Assembly (NCBI GenBank): GCA_902476265.1
Contig: CABSCP010000019.1
Span: 12,098-76,097, forward strand
Origin: an uncultured Lachnospiraceae bacterium
Lineage (GTDB): Bacteria; Bacillota; Clostridia; Lachnospirales; Lachnospiraceae
Direction: 5' to 3'
Length of the DNA stretch: 64,000 nt
Every line of letters begins with the position of its first letter. Position 1 is the stretch's first letter. Below, in pieces: positions 45,123 to 53,174 of the stretch. The translations under genes and the position numbers were made by a program. The notes below the pieces were generated by a model. It did no database searches. It saw nothing but the letters and a program-made list of their open reading frames with translations, and had not been told where the DNA came from.

Positions 45123-45607
45123 AGCGGTTCAGGCAGGCGGTGAACCGGATTTGGGCGGATGTACGGGTCTGGTGGAAATTTGGGGTTGTATTTCTCCTTT
45201 ATGATCTTCTGGCGAACGTTTGGTTTGGCGCTTTCTGCCCTTCTGTGATCGTGGCAGGGCTGCCCTGTCCGGGATGCGGGATGACCAGGGCGGTTTTTTA
45301 TTTTGCCACCGGCCGGTTTGAACGGGGCTGGCAGATGAATCCGCTGGGAATTCTCTGGCTTTTGCTGGCCCTCTACTTCTGTGTGATGCGATATGGGTTC
45401 GGGAAAAAGCCGAAGGGGCTTTGGCAGATGGCAGGCATCGTCATCGGACTGATGATTTTGGTCTATTTGTATCGGATGTACCGGTATTTTCCGGGAGAAC
45501 CGCCCCTTTGCTATACGCCCGGCAATCTGCTGGAGCGTCTGATACCCGGATATGAGGATGGGGTGCGGAGAGTGCTGAAAAGATTGACCTTACTGTTTTG
45601 GGTCTAA
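45119..45607 (+). CDS. DUF2752 family membrane protein
   Basis: A 162-residue membrane protein with about three hydrophobic helices. The family signature is FCPSVIVAGLPCPGCGMTRA, giving CPxCGxTRA at about residues 50-58, then a helix and WQMNPLGILWLLLALY, the usual second conserved block. DUF2752 function is unknown. It is translationally coupled to the BlaI-type repressor by an ATGA overlap and lies before the M56 gene, so its expression is linked to that signalling locus. Such placement suggests a role in the regulated response, but this is inference. Confidence 0.82.
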   Translation: MKRFRQAVNRIWADVRVWWKFGVVFLLYDLLANVWFGAFCPSVIVAGLPCPGCGMTRAVFYFATGRFERGWQMNPLGILWLLLALYFCVMRYGFGKKPKGLWQMAGIVIGLMILVYLYRMYRYFPGEPPLCYTPGNLLERLIPGYEDGVRRVLKRLTLLFWV

Positions 45608-45641
45608 TGTGTTAGAGTAGGTATAGGACTAATATATTAGA
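45603..45641 (+). promoter_or_regulatory. Two candidate BlaI-type operators
   Basis: TCTAATGTGTTAGA (45603-45616) and ACTAATATATTAGA (45628-45641) are two near-identical dyads 25 bp apart, centre to centre. They lie between the DUF2752 stop and the M56 gene, so they probably repress the M56 gene's promoter (weak -35 candidates TTGACC 45584 or TTGGGT 45598). Confidence 0.65.
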
Positions 45642-45692
45642 CCAAATTGGAGCAGATATTGTTGTTGTGTGGAGCCAGCCAGGGGGAAGGTT

Positions 45693-46991
45693 ATGAATGC
45701 AGTTTTTTTACAGGTGATCCGGATGAGCGTTTCCGCAGCCGGGATGATTTTGGCGGCGTTTTTACTGCGGGCGGTTTTTCAGAAGGCGCCCGCGTATATC
45801 AGAGGGGTTTTGTGGATGCTCGTCGCGTTCCGGCTGATCTGTCCGGTCACAATCCCGTTGCCTTACAGTCCGCTGGCGGAGGGGGAACGCTTCGTGAGGA
45901 CAGTTCTGCAGGCGGTACCGGGAAACGGAGCGTCAGCGGTTTTGGAGCCGCAGCCGGATCTGAGAGAAGCAGGGCAGCGCGCTGCCTGTGCGGTCTGGCT
46001 GGCCGGTCTGGCAGGGATGGCCGTATACGGAATCGCAAGCTATCTGCTGTTAATGCGTAAGATGCGCACAGCAGTGCCGGTAGAAGCAGAAGAAGGAATC
46101 TTTCTGACGGAGGTGGCGGAAGCGCCGTTTGTGATGGGAATGGTGCGGCCCCGGATTTATCTGCCATTTGGGCTGACAGAGGTAGCGCGGGATCATGTGC
46201 TCCTTCATGAAAGGCTTCATGTCAGACATCGGGATTATCTCACAAAAGTGTTGTTTTACGGGATTCTGTGCATCCATTGGTTTAATCCGGCGGTGTGGGC
46301 GGCCTGGCAGTGTTTTGGCAGGGATTTGGAACTGATATGTGATGAAAGCGCCGCCCGGCAGCTGGACGGCAGGGGCAGGAGGGAATATGCCCAGACACTT
46401 TTTGAATGCAGCATGTCTCAACAGAAAGGGCCTTTGCTGCGGTCCGCCTTTGGAGGCGTAGATATAAGGAAGAGAGTGGAAAAAATGCTCTCTTATCAAA
46501 AGCCGGGAAAGGCGGAAAAAGTGCTGTCTTTGATTTGCTGCCTGGCGGCTGCTGTCTGTTTCCTGCCTTGGGAAACGGATGCAGGCCTGGCGTAAGCGAG
46601 AACGCTGGAAAGCATATCCGGAAGGGGCACGGGAAACGATTCGGTTATCGAATTGGAAGAAGCGGCCGAAAAAATCCTGGATTCGGTGGGAAGGCTGCAC
46701 GATGGTGGAATTTCCATAGAACTGCCGGAGGGAAGATATGCACAGGGGGAATGGAAGGCAGAGATCAGCTGGCTGCAACAAAAGGAAGACGGCGGAACTA
46801 GCGCATTTAAGGGGAACGCACCCTGCCGGGAAAGGGAATGGGACGGCGGATGGAGAACCGGCGTATCCGGCAGCTTTGCCCTGGGAGGGTACGACCGGGA
46901 GTATGCAGGAATCCGGATTGTGGTTTTCCATACAGGGAATGAGGAAACCGAAACGATAGAAAAAGATTTGGTGTGGGAGGGGACTCCGTGA
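45693..46991 (+). pseudogene. M56 (BlaR1-like) peptidase gene interrupted by an in-frame TAA
   Basis: The first 300 codons encode a BlaR1-like M56 sensor protease: membrane helices at about 9-28, 36-52 and 98-121, then the zinc motif HERLH (172-176) with a third ligand in LELICDESA (213-218), and a further membrane helix at about 277-292. A TAA at 46593-46595 stops the frame right after WETDAGLA. The same frame then continues open for 131 codons to TGA at 46989, with plausible extracellular sequence (ELEEAAEKILDSVGRLHDGG; VVFHTGNEETET). This looks like one substitution splitting a longer sensor protein. Truncated 300-residue product, readthrough or sequencing error are the alternatives. AGGGGGAAGG supports ATG 45693. 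Confidence 0.75.
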
Positions 46992-47074
46992 TCAGATCCG
47001 GCGGAAGCGCGGATATAAAATACCGCTGCCGGTTATGGAACCGTCAGCAGTATGTTGGTGCAAAATATCAAAAA

Positions 47075-47935
47075 TTACCGGCTCCATCTCCCGGAAGCGC
47101 CGCAGGGAAGAACCAGGCCGCTTTCCGTGACGGGAAGGCCGATTTCCTGGGCTTCCACATGGCCTCCGAATTTTTTTACCACAGCGGTGTTGATCATATA
47201 GCTTAAAACCGCGGGCTGCAGTCCGGTGGTATAGGAATTTACCAGGAAGAAGGCGGCATCTTTGGAAAGGATCTGAGCGGTCAGTTCAATAAAGGGGAAG
47301 ATGCTCTCTTCAATCTTCCAGATTTCCCCTTTGGGGCCGCGCCCATAGGAGGGCGGATCCATGATGATGCCGTCGTAGGTGTTGCCCCGGCGGATTTCCC
47401 GCTCCACAAATTTGACACAGTCGTCCACCAGCCAGCGGATGGGAGCATCCGACAGGCCGGATGCGGCGGCGTTTTCTTTTGCCCAGGACACCATGCCTTT
47501 GGATGCGTCCACATGGGTGACGGCAGCGCCCGCTTTTGCAGCGGACAGGGTGGCTCCTCCGGTGTAGGCGAACAGGTTTAATACCTTAAGCGGTCTGCCC
47601 GCCTGACGGATGATGTCGGAAAACCAGTCCCAGTTTGCCGCCTGTTCCGGGAAAAGGCCCGTGTGTTTGAAACTGAAGGGTTTTAAACGGAAAGTCAGGT
47701 CCCGGTAGCGGATACTCCATTCTTCGGGCAGATGAAAAAATTCCCACTCACCGCCGCCCTTGGCGCTGCGGTGATAATGGCCGTTTTTCTTTTTCCATCC
47801 GGGATTGGTTTTAGGCGTATTCCATATCACCTGGGGGTCCGGGCGGACCAGCAGGTAATCCCCCCAGCGTTCCAGCTTTTCCCCACAGGAGGTATCTATC
47901 ACTTCATAATCTTTCCAGTTATCAGCAATCCACAT
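47075..47935 (-). CDS. Class I SAM-dependent RNA methyltransferase (RlmI/RlmK-like)
   Basis: A 286-residue methyltransferase. The Rossmann core has VLNLFAYTGGATLSAAKAGA (motif I, SAM binding), THVDASKGMVSWAKENA (acidic loop), and IIMDPPSYGRGPKG (the DPPSYG catalytic motif), typical of RlmI/RlmK-like 23S rRNA m5C or m2G enzymes. The N-terminal PUA domain of RlmI is missing; instead there is ~90 residues of unassigned sequence. The ATG at 47935 follows GAGGAAAG. Target unknown. It is convergent with the M56 gene and divergent from the response regulator gene. Confidence 0.85.
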   Translation of the reverse strand: MWIADNWKDYEVIDTSCGEKLERWGDYLLVRPDPQVIWNTPKTNPGWKKKNGHYHRSAKGGGEWEFFHLPEEWSIRYRDLTFRLKPFSFKHTGLFPEQAANWDWFSDIIRQAGRPLKVLNLFAYTGGATLSAAKAGAAVTHVDASKGMVSWAKENAAASGLSDAPIRWLVDDCVKFVEREIRRGNTYDGIIMDPPSYGRGPKGEIWKIEESIFPFIELTAQILSKDAAFFLVNSYTTGLQPAVLSYMINTAVVKKFGGHVEAQEIGLPVTESGLVLPCGASGRWSR

Positions 47936-48026
47936 TTTTCTTTCCTCGCTTGTCAAATGATCTGTTTTCACTATACAGGAACCGGGGAAAAATTGCAAAT
48001 GCTGATTCCCGGAAATGGGGCAGAGA

Positions 48027-48055
48027 TTTACTTTGGTCAGATTTCCGTTTATAAT
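48027..48055 (+). promoter_or_regulatory. Promoter of the response regulator gene
   Basis: TTTACT (48027-48032), 17-bp spacer, TATAAT (48050-48055), 32 bp before the start. Confidence 0.7.
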
Positions 48056-48087
48056 GGGGGGAAGATACAAGAAAGAAGGGGTGTGCA

Positions 48088-48750
48088 ATGCAGACAATCG
48101 CGGTGATCGAAGATGATACCCATATCGGGAATATACTGGAAGAAAATCTGACCCGGGAAGGGTACCGGGTTTTGCGGGCGTATTCCGGAACGGAGGCGGT
48201 ATATTTGCTTTCTGCCCATACACCGGACCTGATCCTGCTGGATCTGATGCTGCCGGGTCTTTCGGGCGAAGAACTGCTTCCTTCCTTGAAGGGGATTCCG
48301 GTGATTGTGGTCAGCGCAAAAGTGGGAGTTGACGATAAAGTGAAGATGCTTTTGGGCGGCGCGGCCGATTATGTGACAAAACCGTTTGAAATGAAGGAGC
48401 TGTTGGCGCGCATCACCGTACAGCTCAGAAAAGCGGCCGTCTGCGGAATGGCGCCGGTGCTGGTGGAAGGGGATTTGAAGCTGGATACGGTTTCTCATGA
48501 AGGGAGCGTGAAAGGAATCCCTGTGAAGCTGACCAAAACCGAGTACGCAATTTTAAAGCTTTTGATGCAAAATCCGAAGCAGGTGATCGCAAAGTCCGTG
48601 ATGCTGGACAGGATCAGCGAGGATACGCCGGACTGTACGGATCTTTCGTTAAAGCAGCATGTGAGCAATCTGCGCAAAAAACTCAGGGATGCAGGAGGGC
48701 AGGATTATATTGAGGCGGTATGGGGGATCGGATTTAAACTCATATCTTGA
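48088..48750 (+). CDS. OmpR-family response regulator
   Basis: A 220-residue two-component regulator. The receiver domain (about 1-115) has the acidic pair at EDD (8-10), the phosphorylated Asp52 in LILLDLMLPG and Lys98 in TKPFEM. The C-terminal winged helix (about 125-220) includes LTKTEYAILKLLMQNP and HVSNLRKKLRD. The partner kinase is probably the one at 50609, with two ABC transporter genes between them. Three 12-bp direct repeats just downstream (48757-48788), in front of the transporter, are the likely binding site. Confidence 0.93.
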   Translation: MQTIAVIEDDTHIGNILEENLTREGYRVLRAYSGTEAVYLLSAHTPDLILLDLMLPGLSGEELLPSLKGIPVIVVSAKVGVDDKVKMLLGGAADYVTKPFEMKELLARITVQLRKAAVCGMAPVLVEGDLKLDTVSHEGSVKGIPVKLTKTEYAILKLLMQNPKQVIAKSVMLDRISEDTPDCTDLSLKQHVSNLRKKLRDAGGQDYIEAVWGIGFKLIS

Positions 48751-48756
48751 CCATTT

Positions 48757-48802
48757 CTTTACGGTTTTCTTTACCGCTTTCTTGACGGCGGTGTTTTATA
48801 CT
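48757..48802 (+). promoter_or_regulatory. Response-regulator-type direct repeats and -10 of the ABC operon
   Basis: CTTTACGG (48757), CTTTACCG (48769) and CTTGACGG (48781) recur with exactly 12-bp spacing. The last ends nine bp before TATACT (48797-48802). No proper -35 exists at 17 bp, which fits a promoter that needs an OmpR-type activator bound in tandem. Confidence 0.68.
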
Positions 48803-48834
48803 GGGAACATCAAAAACGAGGAGGCAGAAAGAAA

Positions 48835-49749
48835 ATGGAATATTGTCTGACAACCAACGGGCTTTGTAAGCAGTACAAAAATTTCAAAGCGTTAAACGGG
48901 CTTTCCATGCATGTTCCCAAAGGGGCTATTTATGGATTTGTGGGCAGGAACGGCGCCGGAAAAACGACGCTGATCCGGCTGATCTGCGGGCTGCAGGAGC
49001 CTGACGGTGGGGAGTATTCTCTGTATGGGGTCAAAAATACGGATCCCGAAATTGGAAAAGCCAGACGCCGTATGGGCGGCGTGGTGGAGACGCCGTCCGT
49101 GTATCTGGATATGACGGCCGAAGATAATTTAAAGGAGCAGTACCGGGTGCTGGGAATGCCCTCTTATGACGGGATCCGGGAACTTTTGGAACTGGTGGGA
49201 CTTGCGGATACCGGAAGAAAAAAGGCCAGGGATTTTTCCCTGGGTATGCGCCAGCGGCTGGGCATTGCGGTGGCGCTGTGCGGTGATCCGGATTTTCTGG
49301 TGCTGGATGAACCGGTGAACGGCCTGGATCCCCAGGGGATCATAGAGATCCGGGAACTGATTTTAAAGCTGAACTGGGAACATCAGATCACGGTGTTGAT
49401 TTCCAGCCATATCCTGGATGAATTATCCCGGCTTGCCACTCACTATGGATTTATTGATAAGGGCGCCATTCTCAAAGAGGTGAGCGCTGCAGAACTGGAA
49501 GCGGCCTGTCGGAAATGCATCCGGGTAGGCGTGACGGATATGAAGGCTCTGTGCCGGACGGCGGACCGGATGGGCCTTACCTACAGCATTCTTTCCGATT
49601 CCGAAGCGGATGTCTACGGGGAAGTCGGCATTACCCGGTTAACCAAAGAGCTGGACCGGGAAGGGTGCGAGATCCTTTCCCTTCACGAACGGGATGAAAG
49701 TCTGGAGAATTATTATATTAATCTGGTAGGAGGGGAAAGAAATGCGTAA
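48835..49749 (+). CDS. ABC transporter ATP-binding protein (BcrA-like)
   Basis: A 304-residue ABC ATPase. Walker A is GRNGAGKTTL (38-47), signature FSLGMRQRLGIAVALCG (about 132-148), Walker B FLVLDEPVNGLDP (about 156-168) and the H-loop in LISSHILDELSRL. The C-terminal ~90 residues after the ATPase core match the extension of BcrA/lantibiotic-immunity ATPases. With the adjoining permease and two-component proteins it resembles antimicrobial-peptide efflux or immunity modules; the actual substrate is unknown. GGAGG lies upstream, and it overlaps the permease gene by eight bases. Confidence 0.92.
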   Translation: MEYCLTTNGLCKQYKNFKALNGLSMHVPKGAIYGFVGRNGAGKTTLIRLICGLQEPDGGEYSLYGVKNTDPEIGKARRRMGGVVETPSVYLDMTAEDNLKEQYRVLGMPSYDGIRELLELVGLADTGRKKARDFSLGMRQRLGIAVALCGDPDFLVLDEPVNGLDPQGIIEIRELILKLNWEHQITVLISSHILDELSRLATHYGFIDKGAILKEVSAAELEAACRKCIRVGVTDMKALCRTADRMGLTYSILSDSEADVYGEVGITRLTKELDREGCEILSLHERDESLENYYINLVGGERNA

Positions 49750-50581
49750 TCTTTTATCGGCCGGTCTCCTGCGCATGTGGAAAAGCAGGTTGTTTCAGGT
49801 TTTGGAAGTGATATCGGCAGGTTATGGCCTGTATATAGCCTTTGAGTTGTATTTTGACCACGGAGTAAACGGATATATTCATGTGCTGGATGACGGCCTT
49901 TTTAATTATGTGATTCTGGAAGGAATTTTGGCGGCGGTATTCTGCAGCCTGTTTATCGGGACGGAGTACAGTGACGGCACGATCCGCAATAAGATCATCG
50001 TGGGGCATGATAGGCGGAGCGTATATTTGTCCAACCTGATTTCCTGCTGCACAGCCATAACCGTTTTTGCAGTAACGTATCTGATCTGCTATTTGGTCCC
50101 CGGGGTGATTCTTCTGGGAAGCTTTCAGGAGGATGTGGGGCTGGCGATTTTGGTATTTTTAGGAAGTATTGTTCTGGGATGGGCCTATGCAGCGATCTAT
50201 ACGCTGTTTTCCATGCTGAATCAGAATAAGGCTGCGGTTGCGGTGGTGAGTATTCTGCTGGCGTTTATTTTCCTTTTTGCCGGTGTTACGATTCGGCTGA
50301 AGCTGGGGGAACCGGCCACCTTTGACGCAAACTATTATGAAACGGAGGATGGGGAAATTGAAAAAACAGAGGGCAGAGAGAACCCTTCCTATTTGGAAGG
50401 GGCAGAGCGTACTTTTTATCAGTTTTTGAATGATTTTCTTCCGGGCGGACAGAGTGTGGAGCTGTCGGGAATGACGGAACAGATGCATTTTTCCTGGAAA
50501 TACCCCATTTATTCCTTTGGGATTATTATATTGACCAGCGGATGCGGTCTGGTACTGTTCCGAAAAAAAGATTTGAAATAA
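49742..50581 (+). CDS. ABC transporter permease (ABC-2 / BcrB-like)
   Basis: A 279-residue membrane protein with about six hydrophobic helices. The start (NLLSAGLLRMWKSRLFQVLE) and the block FIGTEYSDGTIRNKIIVGHDRR, with the conserved EYxxGTIRNK, are typical ABC-2 permeases of the BcrB/lantibiotic-immunity type. A long loop between helices 5 and 6 (about 195-250) is extracytoplasmic and rich in Glu. Translated from an overlap with the ATPase gene. Works with it as exporter of a hydrophobic or peptide substrate. Confidence 0.88.
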   Translation: MRNLLSAGLLRMWKSRLFQVLEVISAGYGLYIAFELYFDHGVNGYIHVLDDGLFNYVILEGILAAVFCSLFIGTEYSDGTIRNKIIVGHDRRSVYLSNLISCCTAITVFAVTYLICYLVPGVILLGSFQEDVGLAILVFLGSIVLGWAYAAIYTLFSMLNQNKAAVAVVSILLAFIFLFAGVTIRLKLGEPATFDANYYETEDGEIEKTEGRENPSYLEGAERTFYQFLNDFLPGGQSVELSGMTEQMHFSWKYPIYSFGIIILTSGCGLVLFRKKDLK

Positions 50582-50608
50582 TGAGGCAAAGCGGCCGGAG
50601 GCAGGCGG

Positions 50609-51511
50609 ATGATTTCCTGGATTTGCATTGGTATCCTGATTTTTATTATTTTAATACTTATGGGCAAGCAGTTTTTTCTGCAGAAGAGTATGGATGAAAT
50701 TTCTGCGGAATTTAAGGAACGCATGAATCAGGATACCAACAATCTGATTTATCTTTCCTGTAGGGATCGTCACGCCAGGAAACTGGCCGCCCAGATCAAT
50801 GTCCAGCTGCGTCTGTTGCGTAAACAGCGGCAGCAGTATCTGGAAGGGGACAGGGAACTTAAGGAGGCGGTGACCAATATTTCCCACGATCTGCGCACCC
50901 CCCTGACGGCGATCTGCGGTTATCTGGAGCTTTTGGAAGGGGAAGAAAAGACGGAAGCGGCAGCCCGTTATCTGGAACAGATCGAAAACCGTACCGAAGC
51001 GTTAAAGCAACTGACGGAAGAACTGTTCCACTATTCGGTGATCGTTTCCGTTCAGGAAGAAAACAGGGAGAGGACGGAATTGAACCGGGTGTTGGAGGAA
51101 AGTCTTGTTTCCTGCTACGGCGCCTTTGTGAGCAGACAGATAGAGCCGAAAATTTCCATGCCGGAAGCGCCGGTTTTAGGCTGGCTGGACCCTTCCGCCC
51201 TGGGGCGAATTTTTGACAATATTTTAAACAATGCGCTCAAATACAGCGATGGCGATCTTGTGGTAACACTTTGTGAGGACGGGACGGTTTCTTTTTCCAA
51301 TGCGTCTCAAAAACTCTCGCCTGTGATGGTGGAGCGTCTTTTTGACCGGTTTTATACGGTGGAGACCGGCAGAAATTCCACCGGCCTGGGGCTTTCTATC
51401 GCAAAGTTGCTCACGGAACGGATGGGCGGGGAAATCGGTGCTGCGTATCGGGACAACAGGCTGACGGTCACGCTCCGGTTTCCGCTGTATGAAGAAAAAC
51501 AGAAAGGTTGA
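50609..51511 (+). CDS. Sensor histidine kinase
   Basis: A 300-residue kinase with a single N-terminal membrane helix (about 3-24) and no extracellular sensor domain. Residues ~30-85 form a helical linker; the phospho-acceptor His93 is in VTNISHDLRTPLTAICGY. The ATPase domain has the N-box IFDNILNNALKYS, the F-box LFDRFYT and the G2 motif NSTGLGLSIAK. The lack of a sensory loop fits kinases that sense through a transporter or within the membrane. It is the last gene of the ABC cluster and probably phosphorylates the regulator at 48088. Confidence 0.92.
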   Translation: MISWICIGILIFIILILMGKQFFLQKSMDEISAEFKERMNQDTNNLIYLSCRDRHARKLAAQINVQLRLLRKQRQQYLEGDRELKEAVTNISHDLRTPLTAICGYLELLEGEEKTEAAARYLEQIENRTEALKQLTEELFHYSVIVSVQEENRERTELNRVLEESLVSCYGAFVSRQIEPKISMPEAPVLGWLDPSALGRIFDNILNNALKYSDGDLVVTLCEDGTVSFSNASQKLSPVMVERLFDRFYTVETGRNSTGLGLSIAKLLTERMGGEIGAAYRDNRLTVTLRFPLYEEKQKG

Positions 51512-51542
51512 ATCGATTCCGGCAGAGGACCGGAAGGAACGT

Positions 51543-52421
51543 TCAAAGACGCCATGCTCTGCACAGCGCCAGAAACTCCTCCGCTGACTGGGGCAGATAT
51601 TTGCTCCTGTGGCGGATCAGATAAAAGCTGCGGGATAATTCCATGGACTGAACCGGAATTTCCACAACTTTTCCGCTCTTCAGATCCTCCTGTACCAAAA
51701 GCCAGGGAAGGATGGCGATTCCCAGGCCGTTGGCCGCGGCGCGGACCAGCGCCTGGGTGCTGATACTCTCCCAGGCGGGGGTGATATTCAGCCCATGGGA
51801 AAGGAAAAGGCTTTCTGACATTTCCCGCACGGCGCTGCCGGGTTCCCGGAGGAGCAGGTCATACTGGGCCGCTGTTTCAGGAGCCACCTTTTTTTGCCCG
51901 GCCAGAGGGTGAGAAGGCGACGCGATCAGGCACAGGCGGTCGGACAGGAAGGCTTCTTTCAGGATTTCGGGATGGGAGATGTCCCCCTCCACCAGCGCGA
52001 AGTCGATTTGGTTATTCATCAGATATTGTTCAATGGTTTCCGTGTTTTTTATAGATACGGATAGTTTAATGTCAGGATGGAGGGATTTGAACTCCTTTAT
52101 AATGGAAGGAAGAAGAAAATTGCCCGTGGTGATGCTGGAACCGATCCGCAGCGCGGACGATGCTTCCCAGAGGGGGATCCCCTTCTCCATTTCTTCAAAA
52201 AGGGAAACGATGTGCAGGGCATATTCATAAAAACGATGCCCGCTCTCCGTGGGATAAATGCGGCGGGAAATCCGGTCGAAAAGCCGGAGTCCATAATAGT
52301 TTTCCAGTTCTTTGACTGCGAGGCTGACGGATGGCTGTGCGAGATGCAGCTGCCCGGCAGCCTTTGTAATACTCAGATTTTGATACACAGAAACAAAAAT
52401 TTTCATATGCCGCAAAGTCAT
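51543..52421 (-). CDS. LysR-family transcriptional regulator
   Basis: A 292-residue regulator. The N-terminal winged helix (1-60) has MTLRHMKIFVSVYQNLSITK and KAAGQLHLAQPSVSLAVKEL, the classical LysR pattern; the rest is the periplasmic-binding-like effector domain (about 88-292). It resembles the CysL/YwfM type. It is divergently placed to two chromate transporter genes and probably regulates them, as LysR proteins usually do. A T-rich, AT-rich spacer (about 52440-52500) and the hairpins at 52507 lie between. Effector unknown. Confidence 0.9.
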   Translation of the reverse strand: MTLRHMKIFVSVYQNLSITKAAGQLHLAQPSVSLAVKELENYYGLRLFDRISRRIYPTESGHRFYEYALHIVSLFEEMEKGIPLWEASSALRIGSSITTGNFLLPSIIKEFKSLHPDIKLSVSIKNTETIEQYLMNNQIDFALVEGDISHPEILKEAFLSDRLCLIASPSHPLAGQKKVAPETAAQYDLLLREPGSAVREMSESLFLSHGLNITPAWESISTQALVRAAANGLGIAILPWLLVQEDLKSGKVVEIPVQSMELSRSFYLIRHRSKYLPQSAEEFLALCRAWRL

Positions 52422-52506
52422 AGCCCTTCTCCGTTCATAATAAAATAATTATATATTTTATAGAATAATACTATTTTACTTATATTACAAGGGAAAGTAT
52501 AATCAA

Positions 52507-52567
52507 GGCTGACAGAGGCGCGCCAGCGCGCCTCTGTCAGCCGCTACGGCCTGATCGTCAGATCAGG
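52507..52567. repeat. Two consecutive hairpins upstream of the chromate transporter pair
   Basis: GGCTGACAGAGGCGCG (52507-52522) pairs perfectly with CGCGCCTCTGTCAGCC (52527-52542); then CCTGATC (52550-52556) pairs with GATCAGG (52561-52567). Neither has a T-run. The 16-bp stem may be a terminator for the minus side or a leader element. Confidence 0.65.
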
Positions 52568-52607
52568 GCGGTTCCATGGAAATTTTAAGAGGACGGAAGG
52601 AGAAAAA

Positions 52608-53174
52608 ATGAAGGAGAAGGGCAGAAAGATCTGGAAGATTTTTATTTCCACTTTGTATCTGAGCGCATTTACTTTTGGAGGGGGCTATGTCATTGTCACC
52701 CTCATGAAGAAGAAGTTTGTGGATGAGTACCACTGGATCGATGAGCAGGAGATGCTGGATCTGGTGGCCATAGCACAGTCCGCACCCGGCGCTATCGCGG
52801 TAAACGGCGCCATTGTGGTGGGATATCAGCTGGCCGGGATTCCCGGGACGCTGGCAGCGATTTTGGGAACTGTTCTGCCGCCTTTTGCGATCATTGCGGT
52901 AATCTCCTTCTTTTATACGGCGTTTGAATCCAACTACTATGTGAAAACCATTCTGGACGGGATGCAGTCCGGTGTGGCGGCTGTGATAGCGGTGGTGGTC
53001 TATGATATGGGAAGAGGGATTGTAGCCGGAAAAAGCCGGCTCTCCATAGGGATTATGATTGCCGCCTTTATAGCTGTGAGTATATTTAGTGTGAACGTGG
53101 TTTATGTAGTCATTGTCTGCGGTCTGTTGGGTGTGATTCGTACTCTGATTCAGTCAAGGAGGAAAAAAGCATGA
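52608..53174 (+). CDS. Chromate transporter half-protein (CHR domain), first of a pair
   Basis: A 188-residue membrane protein with one CHR domain (about six helices). The conserved motif is TFGGGYVIVTLMKKKFVD; the later block MLDLVAIAQSAPGAIAVNGA carries the APGP-like signature. Short CHR proteins occur as adjacent pairs that together replace the long fused transporter. They export chromate, though the physiological substrate may be other (sulphate is debated). GAAGGAG lies before the ATG. It overlaps the second half by four bases, supporting a heteromeric pair. Confidence 0.9.
   Translation: MKEKGRKIWKIFISTLYLSAFTFGGGYVIVTLMKKKFVDEYHWIDEQEMLDLVAIAQSAPGAIAVNGAIVVGYQLAGIPGTLAAILGTVLPPFAIIAVISFFYTAFESNYYVKTILDGMQSGVAAVIAVVVYDMGRGIVAGKSRLSIGIMIAAFIAVSIFSVNVVYVVIVCGLLGVIRTLIQSRRKKA

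Noticed and set aside
45647..46060. Alternative plus-strand frame over the M56 gene start
   Set aside because: Overlaps the M56 frame, Gly/Arg/Ser-rich low-quality translation, no family motif.
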